A stretch of DNA of 64,000 nt from Nitrobacteraceae bacterium AZCC 1564 (lineage in GTDB: Bacteria; Pseudomonadota; Alphaproteobacteria; Rhizobiales; Xanthobacteraceae): contig JBAGRR010000001.1 of NCBI GenBank assembly GCA_036924835.1, forward strand, positions 2,557,001-2,621,000, written 5' to 3'. Numbering within the stretch: the stretch's first letter is position 1; each line of letters opens with the position of its first letter. The position numbers and the translations under genes are program-made. Positions 37,879 to 47,386 of the stretch are shown here, one piece after another. The notes under the pieces are model-generated. The model had not been told where the DNA came from. It ran no database searches and worked only from the letters and a program-made list of their open reading frames with translations.

Positions 37879-38805
37879 TCACATCGGGCGAAATGTCATG
37901 ACATTAGTCGGTATATTGGCGCCGGCCTTCACTTGTCCGACCGACTTGATGATGGTGTCGCCGAGAAGTTGCGCGAAGCAGGCATAGCCCCAGTCATTCA
38001 TGTGCAGACCGTCGCCAATCACAAACTTGTCGAACGGAATTTTTTCGTCCTGATGCCATTGGCGCATGACATCAAAGCGCGGAAAGACGGTAACGTGCTT
38101 GAGCTTGCCGACCTCAGCGAGCAGCTTCACCATCGCGCTGGCGTTCTCAGCTTTTGCAGTCACCGCCGGCACATACTGAGGATCAATCAACACCACATCG
38201 ATGTTCCGCGCCTGAAGCCGCGCAATGCCGTCCTCAAGCAGAGCGGCGGTTGCAGCAATATCCGCCGCGCCCCCGCGGATAACGGTGTTGGTGCCAAGTT
38301 GCCAGATCACGAGATCCGGATTCTCCGCGAGAACCGCCTCATCGAAACGCTTCATCATTTCGGGCGCGTCCTGACCGCCCATGCCACGATTGACGATTGT
38401 GATGTCGGCGGTCGGAAATTTTCGCCGCAGTTGATCCAAAAGCCGGCTCGGATAGGTATAGGCTGGCGAAGATGTGCCGACCCCCACTGTCGTGGAGGAG
38501 CCGAACGCAACGATCTTCACGGGATCACCGGCCGCGATCCGGCGGGCAACCCTTGGCAAAGAGCCCGGCACTTCGATCAATCCCTTGGCAGGCAGGCATG
38601 GGACACGCTTCAGGATATCGCCGGCCTCGCGCGCAGCACTTTTCGCAGCCTCAATGGCTTTTGTTGCAAGACCTTTCTGCGCGGGCGGCTTTGCCGCATC
38701 CGGTTTTGCCGCCTCAGTTTGCGCGGACAGTTGAGCGGGATGGAGTGACGACAAGAACGCAGCAATCACTGAAACAGAAATAACCGATCGAAAATCAAAG
38801 CGCAT
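37879..38805 (-). CDS. Secreted SGNH/GDSL-family hydrolase
   Basis: 308 residues from ATG 38805, which shares a base with the previous gene's stop (TGATG). A signal peptide (VISVSVIAAFLSSLHPAQLSAQ) is followed by an Ala/Lys-rich linker. The SGNH blocks are IVAFGSSTTVG (nucleophile Ser), NRGMGG (Gly block), WQLGTN (Asn block) and DGLHMNDWG (Asp/His). Likely an esterase acting on an envelope polymer. It follows a second SGNH protein and OpgC, which suggests glucan or peptidoglycan acyl editing. Confidence 0.85.
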   Translation of the reverse strand: MRFDFRSVISVSVIAAFLSSLHPAQLSAQTEAAKPDAAKPPAQKGLATKAIEAAKSAAREAGDILKRVPCLPAKGLIEVPGSLPRVARRIAAGDPVKIVAFGSSTTVGVGTSSPAYTYPSRLLDQLRRKFPTADITIVNRGMGGQDAPEMMKRFDEAVLAENPDLVIWQLGTNTVIRGGAADIAATAALLEDGIARLQARNIDVVLIDPQYVPAVTAKAENASAMVKLLAEVGKLKHVTVFPRFDVMRQWHQDEKIPFDKFVIGDGLHMNDWGYACFAQLLGDTIIKSVGQVKAGANIPTNVMTFRPM

Positions 38806-39572
38806 CAACGCTGCATCCCAAGCTCCGCCGGGTTGATGCGCGATGCCTCGATGATCATCGTCGCAAGCGACCGGCCGATGCAATCGTGAACCCGTCTTGC
38901 CATTCCAAAACCATGAGCCGGGCCAAACAAATCGAAATCACCGACGTCATTCCAATGACGCATGATCGAAAATCGATCAAATAGCGGGATATCGTGCTCC
39001 TGCGCGACAACACGCATTGTGTCGTTATATGGAGAGACCGAGAGCATCGTCTCCATACGTGGGTTGTATTGCAAATTCATCAAGAGCACATCCGCGCCTG
39101 CCTTTTGCAGCGCGGCAACCCCATGACCAAGCGCGGCTCGGAAATCATCGGGATCGATGGAGCGCATCGCGTCGATGGTCCCTGTCTGCCAGATCACCAG
39201 GGCCGGCTTCTGATCCTCAGGCATCTTTTCAAATGACTCGAAGCTGTCGGCGACATCCGCTGCGGTCTTCTTTGCCCTGATATCCGTCCTGACATTGATA
39301 GCGGATTTTGGCAGCTTTTCGCGCAAAGCGGCTTCCAGCCGCGCAGGATAGGCAGCATTGGCGCCGTCAGGACCAGCCAGGCCGGACGAGCCAGTGCCCA
39401 TCACGAGGATATTGAGCGGCTTTCCAGCTTTGACCGCAGCAGCCACCTTCGTGAGCGAGCTTTCCGTGGCAAGGAGATATGACGGTACGGTGCAGGTCGG
39501 CGCGTCCTCGGCCCGCACGGGAACGAGAACCAGAAGGGCCGTCAGGACACCCGCTATCAGTATCGCCTTCAT
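38805..39572 (-). CDS. Secreted SGNH-like protein (divergent)
   Basis: 255 residues with a signal peptide (ILIAGVLTALLVLVPVRA). The SGNH-like order is NILVMGTGSSGLAGPDG, then WQTGTIDA where the Asn block would be, and a C-terminal FGPAHGFGMA. The Asn of WQxGTN is replaced by Ile, so catalytic competence is doubtful. ATGA overlap with opgC upstream and one-base overlap with the next SGNH gene make a tight three-gene operon. Confidence 0.75.
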   Translation of the reverse strand: MKAILIAGVLTALLVLVPVRAEDAPTCTVPSYLLATESSLTKVAAAVKAGKPLNILVMGTGSSGLAGPDGANAAYPARLEAALREKLPKSAINVRTDIRAKKTAADVADSFESFEKMPEDQKPALVIWQTGTIDAMRSIDPDDFRAALGHGVAALQKAGADVLLMNLQYNPRMETMLSVSPYNDTMRVVAQEHDIPLFDRFSIMRHWNDVGDFDLFGPAHGFGMARRVHDCIGRSLATMIIEASRINPAELGMQR

Positions 39573-40798
39573 GATCCGCCTCCGGCGAGGTCGGCATCGC
39601 CTTCTGCGGCTTTCGCCCGCTTTCCGCTCTTGCCTACTTCAGCCTTGTACCACGAAAAAAGCCAGGCAGCGGCGGACATAATCACGATTCCCGAGACGCT
39701 GATGAGGAAGTGCATCCAGGCGCCCCCGGAAAACTCAGCCAGAATGAAATGCCCGGCAAATGCCAAGAATACTCCGAGGCAGAAGATCTCAAGCGAATGC
39801 TGGCCGCATAGAATGACCGGACGAAGCCAAGGTGACTTCAGGCCAGGCCAATCCTTCGGCAGAAAACGCACGACGATGGCAGCCAATGCAAGGAAATGTG
39901 CGAAGCGAAGAACATCGAGGTCCGTCTTGTTGATCGGATACATCCAGCTCTCCAGCCAGCGCGGCATGAAGACGTTGAGCTGTGGCACGTGCCAGGTCAA
40001 CGTCACGCAGAATGCAAACAGAAGATAGGCGATGCAAAGCCAAAGCGTGATCCGCGACGAAAGAATGCGCGCCATTCGTTTCGCCCCGCCGAGGGCGCAC
40101 CACGCTCCGAAGACGAACAACAGCTGCCAGGCGAACGGATTGAACGCCCAGAATCCATTGGGGTAGGCTGGAAGATAAAGATCAAACTCCCAGGTGATCG
40201 CGTAGAGAATAACCGCCAGCGCCAGAGTGACGTCCGCCTTGCGCTGCATCAGCCACAGGATCAGCGGCAAAAACATCATCAGCACGATGTAGAGCGGCAG
40301 CACGTCCATATTCACGGGACGGAATTTCAGAAGCAGCGCCTGCACAATCGTGACGTCCGGCTGCTTGAGAAAGTCGAGGATGCCCATTTCCTCGGCGTAG
40401 AGCGGATTTTCGAACCGGGTGGCAATGTAGGAAATCTCTGCGAGATAGATCGTAAAAAGAAAGACGTGCGCGACGTAGATTTGCCAGACGCGCTTGAAGA
40501 TCCGCGCGCTTGCCACCACGAAGCCTCGGTCGAGCATGGCGCGGCTGTAGACGAACGCTGCGGTGTACCCGGAAATGAAAATGAAGATCTCGGTGGCGTC
40601 ACTGAATCCGTAGTTGCGGATCGTGAACCAGGTCAGAATGTTGGGTGGCAGGTGGTCGATGAAGATCAGCCACAGGGCAATACCGCGAAAGAGGTCGAGA
40701 CGCAGTTCGCGCTCACCTGCGGACACCGGTGCTGTCACCTTAATGGGCGGCACCTCCACGACGGCCCGATCGGTCATCTGGGGAGTTACGAGCGTCAT
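39569..40798 (-). CDS. opgC: OpgC-domain membrane acyltransferase
   Basis: 409 residues, about ten membrane segments, acyltransferase-3/OpgC type. The motif RLDLFRGIALWLIFIDHLPP near residue 35 holds the conserved His/Asp region, followed by ATEIFIFISGYTAAFVY. OpgC adds succinyl groups to osmoregulated periplasmic glucans. The C-terminus is charged and cytoplasmic. First gene of the operon with two SGNH proteins, a pairing that suggests acyl transfer across the membrane plus esterase or transferase steps outside. Confidence 0.88.
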   Translation of the reverse strand: MTLVTPQMTDRAVVEVPPIKVTAPVSAGERELRLDLFRGIALWLIFIDHLPPNILTWFTIRNYGFSDATEIFIFISGYTAAFVYSRAMLDRGFVVASARIFKRVWQIYVAHVFLFTIYLAEISYIATRFENPLYAEEMGILDFLKQPDVTIVQALLLKFRPVNMDVLPLYIVLMMFLPLILWLMQRKADVTLALAVILYAITWEFDLYLPAYPNGFWAFNPFAWQLLFVFGAWCALGGAKRMARILSSRITLWLCIAYLLFAFCVTLTWHVPQLNVFMPRWLESWMYPINKTDLDVLRFAHFLALAAIVVRFLPKDWPGLKSPWLRPVILCGQHSLEIFCLGVFLAFAGHFILAEFSGGAWMHFLISVSGIVIMSAAAWLFSWYKAEVGKSGKRAKAAEGDADLAGGGS

Positions 40799-41045
40799 TC
40801 GATTTCGGCACCGTCTGGGAAACCAAGCTTCCGTTCCGCAGTCTTACGGAAGATCAATACGGCCCGCAATTTGCAAGCATTCAAATGGACACTTCTCCCG
40901 AAGCATGCTGGATAAAAACCGCGTGAAACAATGATCGTTCCGGCGCGTATCTTGCCGTCGAGACCGGAGCTAGTATTGAAAGCAATCGAGGATGCTTGGG
41001 CAGACCTCTCTGCATCGCTATGATAGACCGGATTTGGATAAATTC

Positions 41046-41438
41046 ATGTACCGCGCCGTCACACGTCATATCGAAGTGCTCGTCGAGCCGACTTTCCTGC
41101 CGGAACGGTCCTCTGCCGAGGATGGCCGGTTCTTCTGGGCTTACACCATCGTGATCGTGAATTCGGGGCGCGAAACCGTACAGCTCAAAACCCGGCATTG
41201 GATCATTACCGACGGAACGGGACGGAACCAGGAAGTGCACGGTGAAGGCGTGGTTGGGGAGCAGCCCATTCTCGAGCCGGGAGAAAGGTTCGAGTACACC
41301 AGCGGCGTACCGCTCTCTACGGCATCAGGCTTCATGACCGGAAGCTATCAAATGGTCACGGAGGACGGCGAGCCGTTTGAAATCGATATTCCGGCGTTCT
41401 CACTCGATAGCCCTGGCCAAAAGCGAACCCTGAATTAG
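41046..41438 (+). CDS. apaG: ApaG (Co2+/Mg2+ efflux-associated protein)
   Basis: 130 residues from ATG 41046, the usual family start (MYRAVTRHIEVLVEP); an in-frame ATG 18 codons earlier is not needed. Fibronectin-like fold with YTIVIVNSGRETVQL, GEGVVGEQPILEPGERFEY and GSYQMV motifs. Its biochemical role is poorly known. It converges with hslO. Confidence 0.92.
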   Translation: MYRAVTRHIEVLVEPTFLPERSSAEDGRFFWAYTIVIVNSGRETVQLKTRHWIITDGTGRNQEVHGEGVVGEQPILEPGERFEYTSGVPLSTASGFMTGSYQMVTEDGEPFEIDIPAFSLDSPGQKRTLN

Positions 41439-41439
41439 A

Positions 41440-41492
41440 GCGTTTTCGAGCGCGAGGTAGCGAGGAGCTACCGGCTCGCGTGAAGAAAAACG
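41440..41492. repeat. Dispersed palindromic repeat after apaG
   Basis: The left arm starts GCGTTTTCGAGCGCGAG. The right arm ends CTCGCGTGAAGAAAAACGC; they pair with small mismatches around a short GAGGA loop. I recall the form GCGTTTTCGAGCG...AAGAAAACGCGTC as common between genes in Bradyrhizobium relatives. It may act as a terminator for apaG. Confidence 0.65.
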
Positions 41493-41512
41493 CGTCAGAA
41501 CAGGAATTGAGA

Positions 41513-41543
41513 GCTTCGGCTCTGATTCAATCAGAACCGAAGC
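41513..41543. terminator. Hairpin at the convergent apaG/hslO end
   Basis: GCTTCGGCTCTGATT pairs with AATCAGAACCGAAGC around a two-base loop. It spans the hslO stop codon (41527-41529) and could end transcription from both sides; no long T run is present. Confidence 0.5.
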
Positions 41544-42555
41544 GCGAGTCTTTGGCCGCCCCATTCCCGGACCCCGGCACGACGCCCGCTTCGTCCGGCG
41601 TGAACTCATAAACCGAGCTGCAGAACTCGCAAGTGACGACAACCTTATTGTCTTCCACCATGCTGGCGCGATCTTCCGGCGTGAAGCTGGACAGCATGCC
41701 CGCCACGGCCTCGCGTGAACAGGAACATCGCGCGCGAACGTCCTGAGTTCGGAACACCCGGACGCCCCGCTCGTGGAACAGCCTGAACAACAGGCGCTCA
41801 CCCGAGAGCTCGGGATCGATCAGTTCAAGGTCCTCAATGGTCCCGAATAGCGACTGCCCTTCGGCCCAGGCATCGTCCTCCGGCACCTCATGCGCCACGG
41901 CGCCTTCCGGCGCATCGCCGGGATGAAGATCCGGCTGCCGCGCCCGTTCGGGCGCCTTGGGCAGAAACTGCATCAACATGCCACCCCCGCGCCAACGGTG
42001 CTTAGGACCATCACCACCGCGGAATTCTTCACCGACGGCGAGGCGCACGCGCGTCGGGATCTGCTCCGAGCGGAGAAAGTACTCATGTGCAGCGTCTTCT
42101 AGATTGCCGCCTTCCAGCGCTACCAAGCCCTGGTAGCGGCTCATCTCGGGCCCCTGATCGATGGTCATGGCAAGATGGCCATGACCGAGTAGGGCTGCGG
42201 AGTCTTGGCCCACCTCGAGCTTGCTCGCATCAAAACGGGCATAAGCACGCAGCCGGTCCGGCGCATGAAAATCGACCACGATCAGCGACACGGGGCCATC
42301 AGTCTGGGTTTGGAGAATGAAGCGCCCGTTAAACTTCAACGTCGAGCCGAGCAGTGTGGTCAGTACGATCGCTTCGCCGAGCAGCTTACCGACCGGCGCC
42401 GGATAGTCGTGCTTGGTCAGAATTTCATCGAGGGCCGGCCCCATCTTCGTCAGCCGGCCGCGCACATCAAGCGCGCTTACCTCGAACGGGAGGACAGCGT
42501 CATCGACAGGCGTGGCTGATGGAGCGCGGACAGAAGTCTCAAGCGTCATGAGCAT
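41527..42555 (-). CDS. hslO: Redox-switched chaperone Hsp33
   Basis: 342 residues. The N-terminal substrate-binding domain (LLGEAIVLTTLLGSTLKFNGR) is followed by the C-terminal zinc site CSCSREAVAGML with CEFCSSVYEF (Cys-x-Cys and Cys-x2-Cys), which releases Zn on oxidation to activate the chaperone. A second ATG two codons in (42549) is an alternative start. It lies 157 bases after argF on the same strand. Confidence 0.92.
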   Translation of the reverse strand: MLMTLETSVRAPSATPVDDAVLPFEVSALDVRGRLTKMGPALDEILTKHDYPAPVGKLLGEAIVLTTLLGSTLKFNGRFILQTQTDGPVSLIVVDFHAPDRLRAYARFDASKLEVGQDSAALLGHGHLAMTIDQGPEMSRYQGLVALEGGNLEDAAHEYFLRSEQIPTRVRLAVGEEFRGGDGPKHRWRGGGMLMQFLPKAPERARQPDLHPGDAPEGAVAHEVPEDDAWAEGQSLFGTIEDLELIDPELSGERLLFRLFHERGVRVFRTQDVRARCSCSREAVAGMLSSFTPEDRASMVEDNKVVVTCEFCSSVYEFTPDEAGVVPGSGNGAAKDSRFGSD

Positions 42556-42711
42556 TCTCTGATGAGGTGGATTTGGCTTGCAGCAGATGAATGCTCAAAC
42601 CCGCGGACAAAACTCTGGCAGCGAAGGAGACCTGCCGGAGCACACTTCACCTATATAGGTCACTCCACCGCGCAGAAAAGAGACTCCTAAAGTCCCAAAT
42701 CACGCGACACG

Positions 42712-43638
42712 TCACGCAACGGCGTTGAGGCACCAGGCCAGAATGCCCTTTTGAGCGTGAAGGCGGTTCTCAGCCTCGTCAAACACCACAGACTGCGGAC
42801 CGTCGATCACCTCGTCGGTCACTTCGTCACCCCGATGGGCCGGCAGACAGTGCATGAAAATCGCATCCGGCTTGGCGAGCGACATCAACTTGGCATTGAC
42901 CTGATAGGGCTTGAGCAAGTTGTGACGATGTTCGCCGTCCTTGTCGCCCATCGATACCCATGTATCGGTGACAACACAGTCAGCACCGCGCACCATGTCT
43001 TCCGGGTTCGTGCCCATCACGATCGGCGCATTCGTCGACTTGATCCAGTCCTTCAGCAGCTTGTTCGGCGCAAGCTCCGGCGGCGTAGCGATGCGAAGAT
43101 TGAAGCTGAAACGCTCCGCTGCATGCGCCCATGAGGCCAGCACGTTGTTGTCATCGCCGGTCCACGCGACCGTGCGCCCCTTGATCGGACCGCGATGTTC
43201 CTCGAACGTCATGACATCAGCCATCACCTGGCATGGATGCGAACGGCGCGTCAGGCCATTGATCACGGGCACGGTCGCATATGTTGCGAGTTCCATCAGC
43301 GCATCATGGCTGAGGATTCGGATCATGATGGCATCGACAAAGCGCGACAGCACGCGGGCGGTATCGGCGATCGTTTCGCCGCGACCGAGCTGCATCTCAG
43401 CGCCGGTAAGCATAATCGCCTCGCCGCCGAGCTGGCGCATGCCGACGTCGAACGAAACACGCGTTCGCGTCGACGGCTTGTCGAAAATCATCGCAAGCGT
43501 TTTGCCTTCGAGCGGCTTGTCCGGCTTCGCGCTGCTCTTGAGCTGCTTCTTGATCGCGACACTGGCATCGAGAATCGACCGCAAATCCGCAGTCGGAACA
43601 TCGAACAGATCGAGGAAATGACGAGGCGCTGCACTCAT
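42712..43638 (-). CDS. argF: Ornithine carbamoyltransferase
   Basis: 308 residues; makes citrulline from ornithine and carbamoyl phosphate. Carbamoyl-phosphate motif STRTR near residue 56, HPCQ, TWVSMGD and the ornithine motif HCLPAHRG are present. Its ATG overlaps the argD stop (ATGA), so the two arginine genes are coupled. Confidence 0.95.
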   Translation of the reverse strand: MSAAPRHFLDLFDVPTADLRSILDASVAIKKQLKSSAKPDKPLEGKTLAMIFDKPSTRTRVSFDVGMRQLGGEAIMLTGAEMQLGRGETIADTARVLSRFVDAIMIRILSHDALMELATYATVPVINGLTRRSHPCQVMADVMTFEEHRGPIKGRTVAWTGDDNNVLASWAHAAERFSFNLRIATPPELAPNKLLKDWIKSTNAPIVMGTNPEDMVRGADCVVTDTWVSMGDKDGEHRHNLLKPYQVNAKLMSLAKPDAIFMHCLPAHRGDEVTDEVIDGPQSVVFDEAENRLHAQKGILAWCLNAVA

Positions 43639-44858
43639 TGAGCAGCCCCCCTCATGGACGAGGCTCGCGAAAACTTCGCGCAGGCACGCTCGACACGCGC
43701 GACAGCGTCCTCAATCTCTGCTTCAGTGACGATCAACGGCGGCAACAGGCGCACGACGTTTTCACCGGCACCGACGGTAAGAAGCTTTTCATCGCGCAGC
43801 GCAACGCCGAGATCGGCAGCCGGCACAACGGCTTTCAGACCGATGAGCAGACCATCACCACGCACCCCGCTCACGACGTCGGGATAGCGATCGACAATTG
43901 CTGCAAGCTTCTGCTTCAGGAACAACGACATCCGTTGCACATGATCGAAGAATCCTGGCGCGAGCATCACATCCAGCGTCGCGTTGCCGGCGGCCACCGC
44001 CAGCAGGTTGCCGCCGAATGTCGAACCATGCGTTCCGGGCGTCATGCCGACTGCCGCCTCCGATGTTGCGAGGCAAGCGCCCATCGGAAAGCCCCCGCCA
44101 AGCGCCTTCGCCAGCGCCATGATATCGGGCGTCACGCCGATGCGTTGATGCGCAAACAGCGAGCCGATGCGGCCCATGCCGGTCTGCACTTCGTCGAATA
44201 CCAGGACGAGCTTACGCTCATCGCACAGCTGGCGCAGAGCTCTGAAAAATGAGGGATCCGCAGCGCGCACGCCGCCCTCACCCTGCCACGGCTCGATAAT
44301 GATGCCTGCAGTGTGCGGACCGATCGCTTTCTTGGTGGCTTCGAGATCACCGAGCGGCACCTGATCGAAGCCTTCGACAACGGGTCCGAAACCTTCGAGA
44401 TATTTCTGCTGGCCACCTGCCGCGAGTGTCGCGAGCGTGCGACCATGGAAAGCGCCTTCAAAAGTGATCAGGCGATAGCGCTCCGGCTTGCCGCTCGCAG
44501 CCTGATACTTGCGCGCCATTTTGATGCAGGCTTCCATCGCCTCTGCACCGGAATTGCAGAAGAAAACAACGTCGGCAAAGCTCGCCTCGCACAACCGCGC
44601 GGCAAGACGCTCGCCCTCCGGAATTCTGAAAAGGTTGGAGACGTGCCAGAGCTTGCTGGCCTGTTCCTGCAGCGCAGCGACAAGGTGTGGATGCGCATGG
44701 CCAAGCGCATTCACTGCAACGCCACTGGTGAAATCGAGATAGCGCTCACCGTTGGTCGAGATCAGCCAGGGACCTTCGCCGCGCTCGAACGCGACATCGA
44801 CCCGGGCAAAAACCGGCAACATGTGGGACTCGACTTGCGGCTTGGCGCTCTGGCTCAT
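43635..44858 (-). CDS. argD: Acetylornithine aminotransferase
   Basis: Class-III PLP aminotransferase of 407 residues. It acts in arginine synthesis and possibly on N-succinyl-diaminopimelate for lysine. Motifs: [45 protein letters not shown], and the PLP Lys in [13 protein letters not shown]. First gene of argD-argF; a hairpin in its leader may attenuate it. Confidence 0.95.
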   Translation of the reverse strand: MSQSAKPQVESHMLPVFARVDVAFERGEGPWLISTNGERYLDFTSGVAVNALGHAHPHLVAALQEQASKLWHVSNLFRIPEGERLAARLCEASFADVVFFCNSGAEAMEACIKMARKYQAASGKPERYRLITFEGAFHGRTLATLAAGGQQKYLEGFGPVVEGFDQVPLGDLEATKKAIGPHTAGIIIEPWQGEGGVRAADPSFFRALRQLCDERKLVLVFDEVQTGMGRIGSLFAHQRIGVTPDIMALAKALGGGFPMGACLATSEAAVGMTPGTHGSTFGGNLLAVAAGNATLDVMLAPGFFDHVQRMSLFLKQKLAAIVDRYPDVVSGVRGDGLLIGLKAVVPAADLGVALRDEKLLTVGAGENVVRLLPPLIVTEAEIEDAVARVERACAKFSRASSMRGAAQ

Positions 44859-44942
44859 GACGACCTGGTTGCAGTGTTAGGCTGGCCACAATTGCGAGAG
44901 CGGTGATGCCGTTATGCTCGCTTGCCTGCCCTGGAAACAAAA

Positions 44943-44962
44943 CGTGCCGCCCGGAAAGGCGG
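44943..44962 (-). promoter_or_regulatory. GC-rich hairpin in the argD leader
   Basis: GTGCCGCC and GGCGGCAC arms around a four-base loop. On the argD-sense strand it is followed by GTTTTGTTT, like an intrinsic terminator, about 85 bases before the argD start. As no gene precedes it, it may be an attenuator or transcript stabiliser. Confidence 0.45.
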
Positions 44963-45030
44963 CACGCAGTCATTATTCTATTGGGGAGCCTCCCGGTGTC
45001 AACACGGACCAAAGGCGTTTCCGGCGTCAT

Positions 45031-45225
45031 CTAGCCTTCAAAATAGGCCCGCAGCGCTCTGCGGTGCACGCGCACAAACCACTCGCGAGCGGCGTAAACG
45101 TCATTTGCAACATGACAGAACGACGAATTTAGTTGCTTTTTATTCGGAACATGTGGACGCGCAACGCCCGACTCTTGCGCGTGAGTCGCGCCATATTGTA
45201 GCTTTCGCACTGTCGGATACGACAT
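45031..45225 (-). CDS. Possible small protein upstream of argD
   Basis: A 64-codon frame whose C-terminal half (REWFVRVHRRALRAYFEG) looks amphipathic and protein-like. The N-terminal half overlaps the presumed gcrA promoter region and no clear ribosome site is present. The coding part may be shorter. Family not recognised. Confidence 0.25.
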   Translation of the reverse strand: MSYPTVRKLQYGATHAQESGVARPHVPNKKQLNSSFCHVANDVYAAREWFVRVHRRALRAYFEG

Positions 45226-45392
45226 CTCGTGCGGCAGTTCTGATCCTCGATGGTCTCGGTAGTAGGCGTAAACGTCCGGTCGTTTTCATACGGTCGGCGA
45301 GGGCTAAGGGATTCTGACCGCAGGGATTTTCGGAAATTTGCAATCGCGACGCCGCCAGGAACGTGCGGTGCGATATCAAAAGGAAGTGTGCG

Positions 45393-45902
45393 ATGACGGT
45401 AATGAGCTGGACCGACGATCGCGTTGAACAACTGAAAAAGCTCTGGGAAGCCGGTCTCTCGGCAAGCCAGATCGCAGCCGAGCTTGGAAATATCACCCGA
45501 AATGCGGTGATCGGCAAAGTTCACCGGCTGGGGCTCTCGGGACGCGCCAAGAGCCCGTCTTCAGCCGCTCCACGTCAGCGCAAGGTGCGCCCCGCTCAAC
45601 ACATGATGCGGATCAGCCGCCCCGTCTCGCGCGGAAATACTGCACTGGCCCAAGCATTCGAGATTGAGGCCGAACCGGATCCGATCGCTTATGACAACGT
45701 CGTTCCCATGAGCCAGCGGCTCTCGCTGCTGGAACTGAATGAAGCCACCTGCCACTGGCCGGTCGGTGACCCGGGCAGCCCAGACTTCTTCTTCTGCGGC
45801 GGCAAGGCCCTAACTGGCCTGCCCTACTGCGCACATCACTCACGCATCGCCTACCAGCCGGCCGGCGACCGCCGCCGTCAGGCACGCGTTCCAGGCAAGT
45901 AA
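45393..45902 (+). CDS. gcrA: GcrA cell-cycle regulator
   Basis: Alphaproteobacterial sigma70-binding regulator that reads CcrM (GANTC) methylation. 169 residues from ATG 45393 (AAGGAAG upstream); an ATG three codons later (MSWTDDRVEQLKKLW) matches the usual family start and is nearly as likely. The N-terminal helix-turn-helix is LSASQIAAELGNITRNAVIG. The sigma-interacting C-terminus has CHWPVGDP, then FFFCG and YCAHH. Confidence 0.93.
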   Translation: MTVMSWTDDRVEQLKKLWEAGLSASQIAAELGNITRNAVIGKVHRLGLSGRAKSPSSAAPRQRKVRPAQHMMRISRPVSRGNTALAQAFEIEAEPDPIAYDNVVPMSQRLSLLELNEATCHWPVGDPGSPDFFFCGGKALTGLPYCAHHSRIAYQPAGDRRRQARVPGK

Positions 45903-45929
45903 AGCAAAAGCTTTCTCGGCTAAGTGCGA

Positions 45930-45965
45930 AAGCCTCATCGGTCCGACCGATGAGGCTTTTTCATT
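45930..45965 (+). terminator. Rho-independent terminator after gcrA
   Basis: AAAGCCTCATCGGT and ACCGATGAGGCTTT arms with a CCG loop, followed by T residues; 27 bases after the gcrA stop. The A tract on the other side lets it also serve the convergent kinase gene. Confidence 0.9.
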
Positions 45966-46048
45966 TTCTGGAACATCGCAAGGCAATTGGAGTAAACGCC
46001 TGAGCCGCGCGAGACGGGCAGCTCGACAGGCTCCGTAGACGTGCCGTT

Positions 46049-47377
46049 TTATTCCTTCGCCACACCTTTCAGGGCCGGGAAGCAGGCCGTGAACGTGGCG
46101 CCATGGCCGAATACGCTCTCAATCAGCAATCGTCCGCGATGCCGCTGCACGATATGCTTCACCAGCGATAAGCCGAGACCGGTGCCGCCCTGCGCACGGC
46201 TGTCACCGACGTCGACGCGATAGAACCGCTCTGTCAGCCGCGGCAAATGCTCGGGTGCGATGCCCGGCCCGAAGTCCCGAACTGCGAAACGGATTTCAGC
46301 GCCATCCTTGATCGGGGGTTCCGTCAATGAAACAACCACCCGCCCCCCGGACGCGCCATATTTGAGACCGTTTTCAATCAGGTTTTCGAACAGACGCAGC
46401 AATTCCTCAGTATCGCCGGCGATGGTCACGGGCGTCTTAGGCAGTTCAGACTCGATGGTGACCTGCCGCTCACTTGCCAGCGGCTCCAGTCCATCGATCA
46501 CCTGATGCACCAGCGGAACGATATCAACCAACGTGTCCGGCCGTACATGCGCGCTGAGTTCGACGCGCGACAGCGACAGCAAATCGTCGATCAGTCGCGC
46601 CATGCGCGTCGCCTGCGCATGCATGATGCCGAGAAACCGCTCACGCGCCCTGGCGTCATCACGTGCCGGCCCCTGCAGCGTGTCGATGAATCCCGATAGC
46701 GCTGCTAGTGGCGTACGCAATTCGTGGCTGGCATTAGCGACGAAATCCGCGCGCATTTCCTCGACCCGACGGAGTGGCGTCTGATCGTGGAATGTCATGA
46801 GAATGCAATATTCAGTGCCACCGAATGCCGTCGGCAGCAACAGTGGCGTCACGATCACTTCCATCCAGCGATCGATAGGAACGTGGTCGACATAGGTGGC
46901 GCGCTGCGGTTCGCGCGTCGCGATCGCTTGGCGTAGAGCGGTAATGATCTCCGGCGTGCGCAGCGCAAAGAGCGCAAGCTCGTTCTTGCGTAAAGCCGGG
47001 GCGAGCTGACCGGCAGCCACATTAAAATGCAGCACGCGGCCGGCACGATCGAGCAGGACCGCGGCTTCCGGCATTCCGCCGACCAGCGCCTGAACAACCG
47101 GCGCCTCGGCGGGCCTCATACCCGCCTGATCGTCGGCAACAGGAACGGCATGATGCAGGCTCCATGGCACAAGTGCGGCACCAAGCACGCAAATGAAGAT
47201 CAATCCCGCGTGCGGAAGCGAGAGGTCACCGAACATCACCGATGCGGACAGGCCGAGCATCACAGCTATCAGGACGATGGCCGAGCGCCTCAGCCGGTCA
47301 GGCCACGTTGCAAAGCTTGAGATCGATGAATTCGTCGTCGTCATGCCACCGGGAAACTTGCCTGTACGAATGAACAC
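46049..47377 (-). CDS. PhoR-like sensor histidine kinase
   Basis: 442 residues from GTG 47377; ATG 47344 is an alternative start. Two N-terminal membrane helices (~30-75) are followed by a PAS-like region (EAAVLLDRAGRVLHFN). The H box is FVANASHELRTPLAALSGFI (His phosphorylated), with N box ENLIENGLKYGA and G boxes DFGPGIAP and GGTGLGLSLVKH. The H-box flank resembles PhoR of the phosphate regulon, but no phoB or pst genes are adjacent, so the signal is uncertain. Confidence 0.88.
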   Translation of the reverse strand: MFIRTGKFPGGMTTTNSSISSFATWPDRLRRSAIVLIAVMLGLSASVMFGDLSLPHAGLIFICVLGAALVPWSLHHAVPVADDQAGMRPAEAPVVQALVGGMPEAAVLLDRAGRVLHFNVAAGQLAPALRKNELALFALRTPEIITALRQAIATREPQRATYVDHVPIDRWMEVIVTPLLLPTAFGGTEYCILMTFHDQTPLRRVEEMRADFVANASHELRTPLAALSGFIDTLQGPARDDARARERFLGIMHAQATRMARLIDDLLSLSRVELSAHVRPDTLVDIVPLVHQVIDGLEPLASERQVTIESELPKTPVTIAGDTEELLRLFENLIENGLKYGASGGRVVVSLTEPPIKDGAEIRFAVRDFGPGIAPEHLPRLTERFYRVDVGDSRAQGGTGLGLSLVKHIVQRHRGRLLIESVFGHGATFTACFPALKGVAKE

Positions 47378-47386
47378 GGTCTGGAA

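Larger units (their letters stand above)
44859..45392. other. Divergent argD/gcrA promoter region
   Basis: 534 bases between divergent genes. It contains a strong hairpin (44943-44962) on the argD side, a weak small frame (45031-45225), and one GATTC (GANTC, CcrM methylation motif) at about 45310 on the gcrA side. No tRNA or other RNA gene is seen. Confidence 0.5.
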
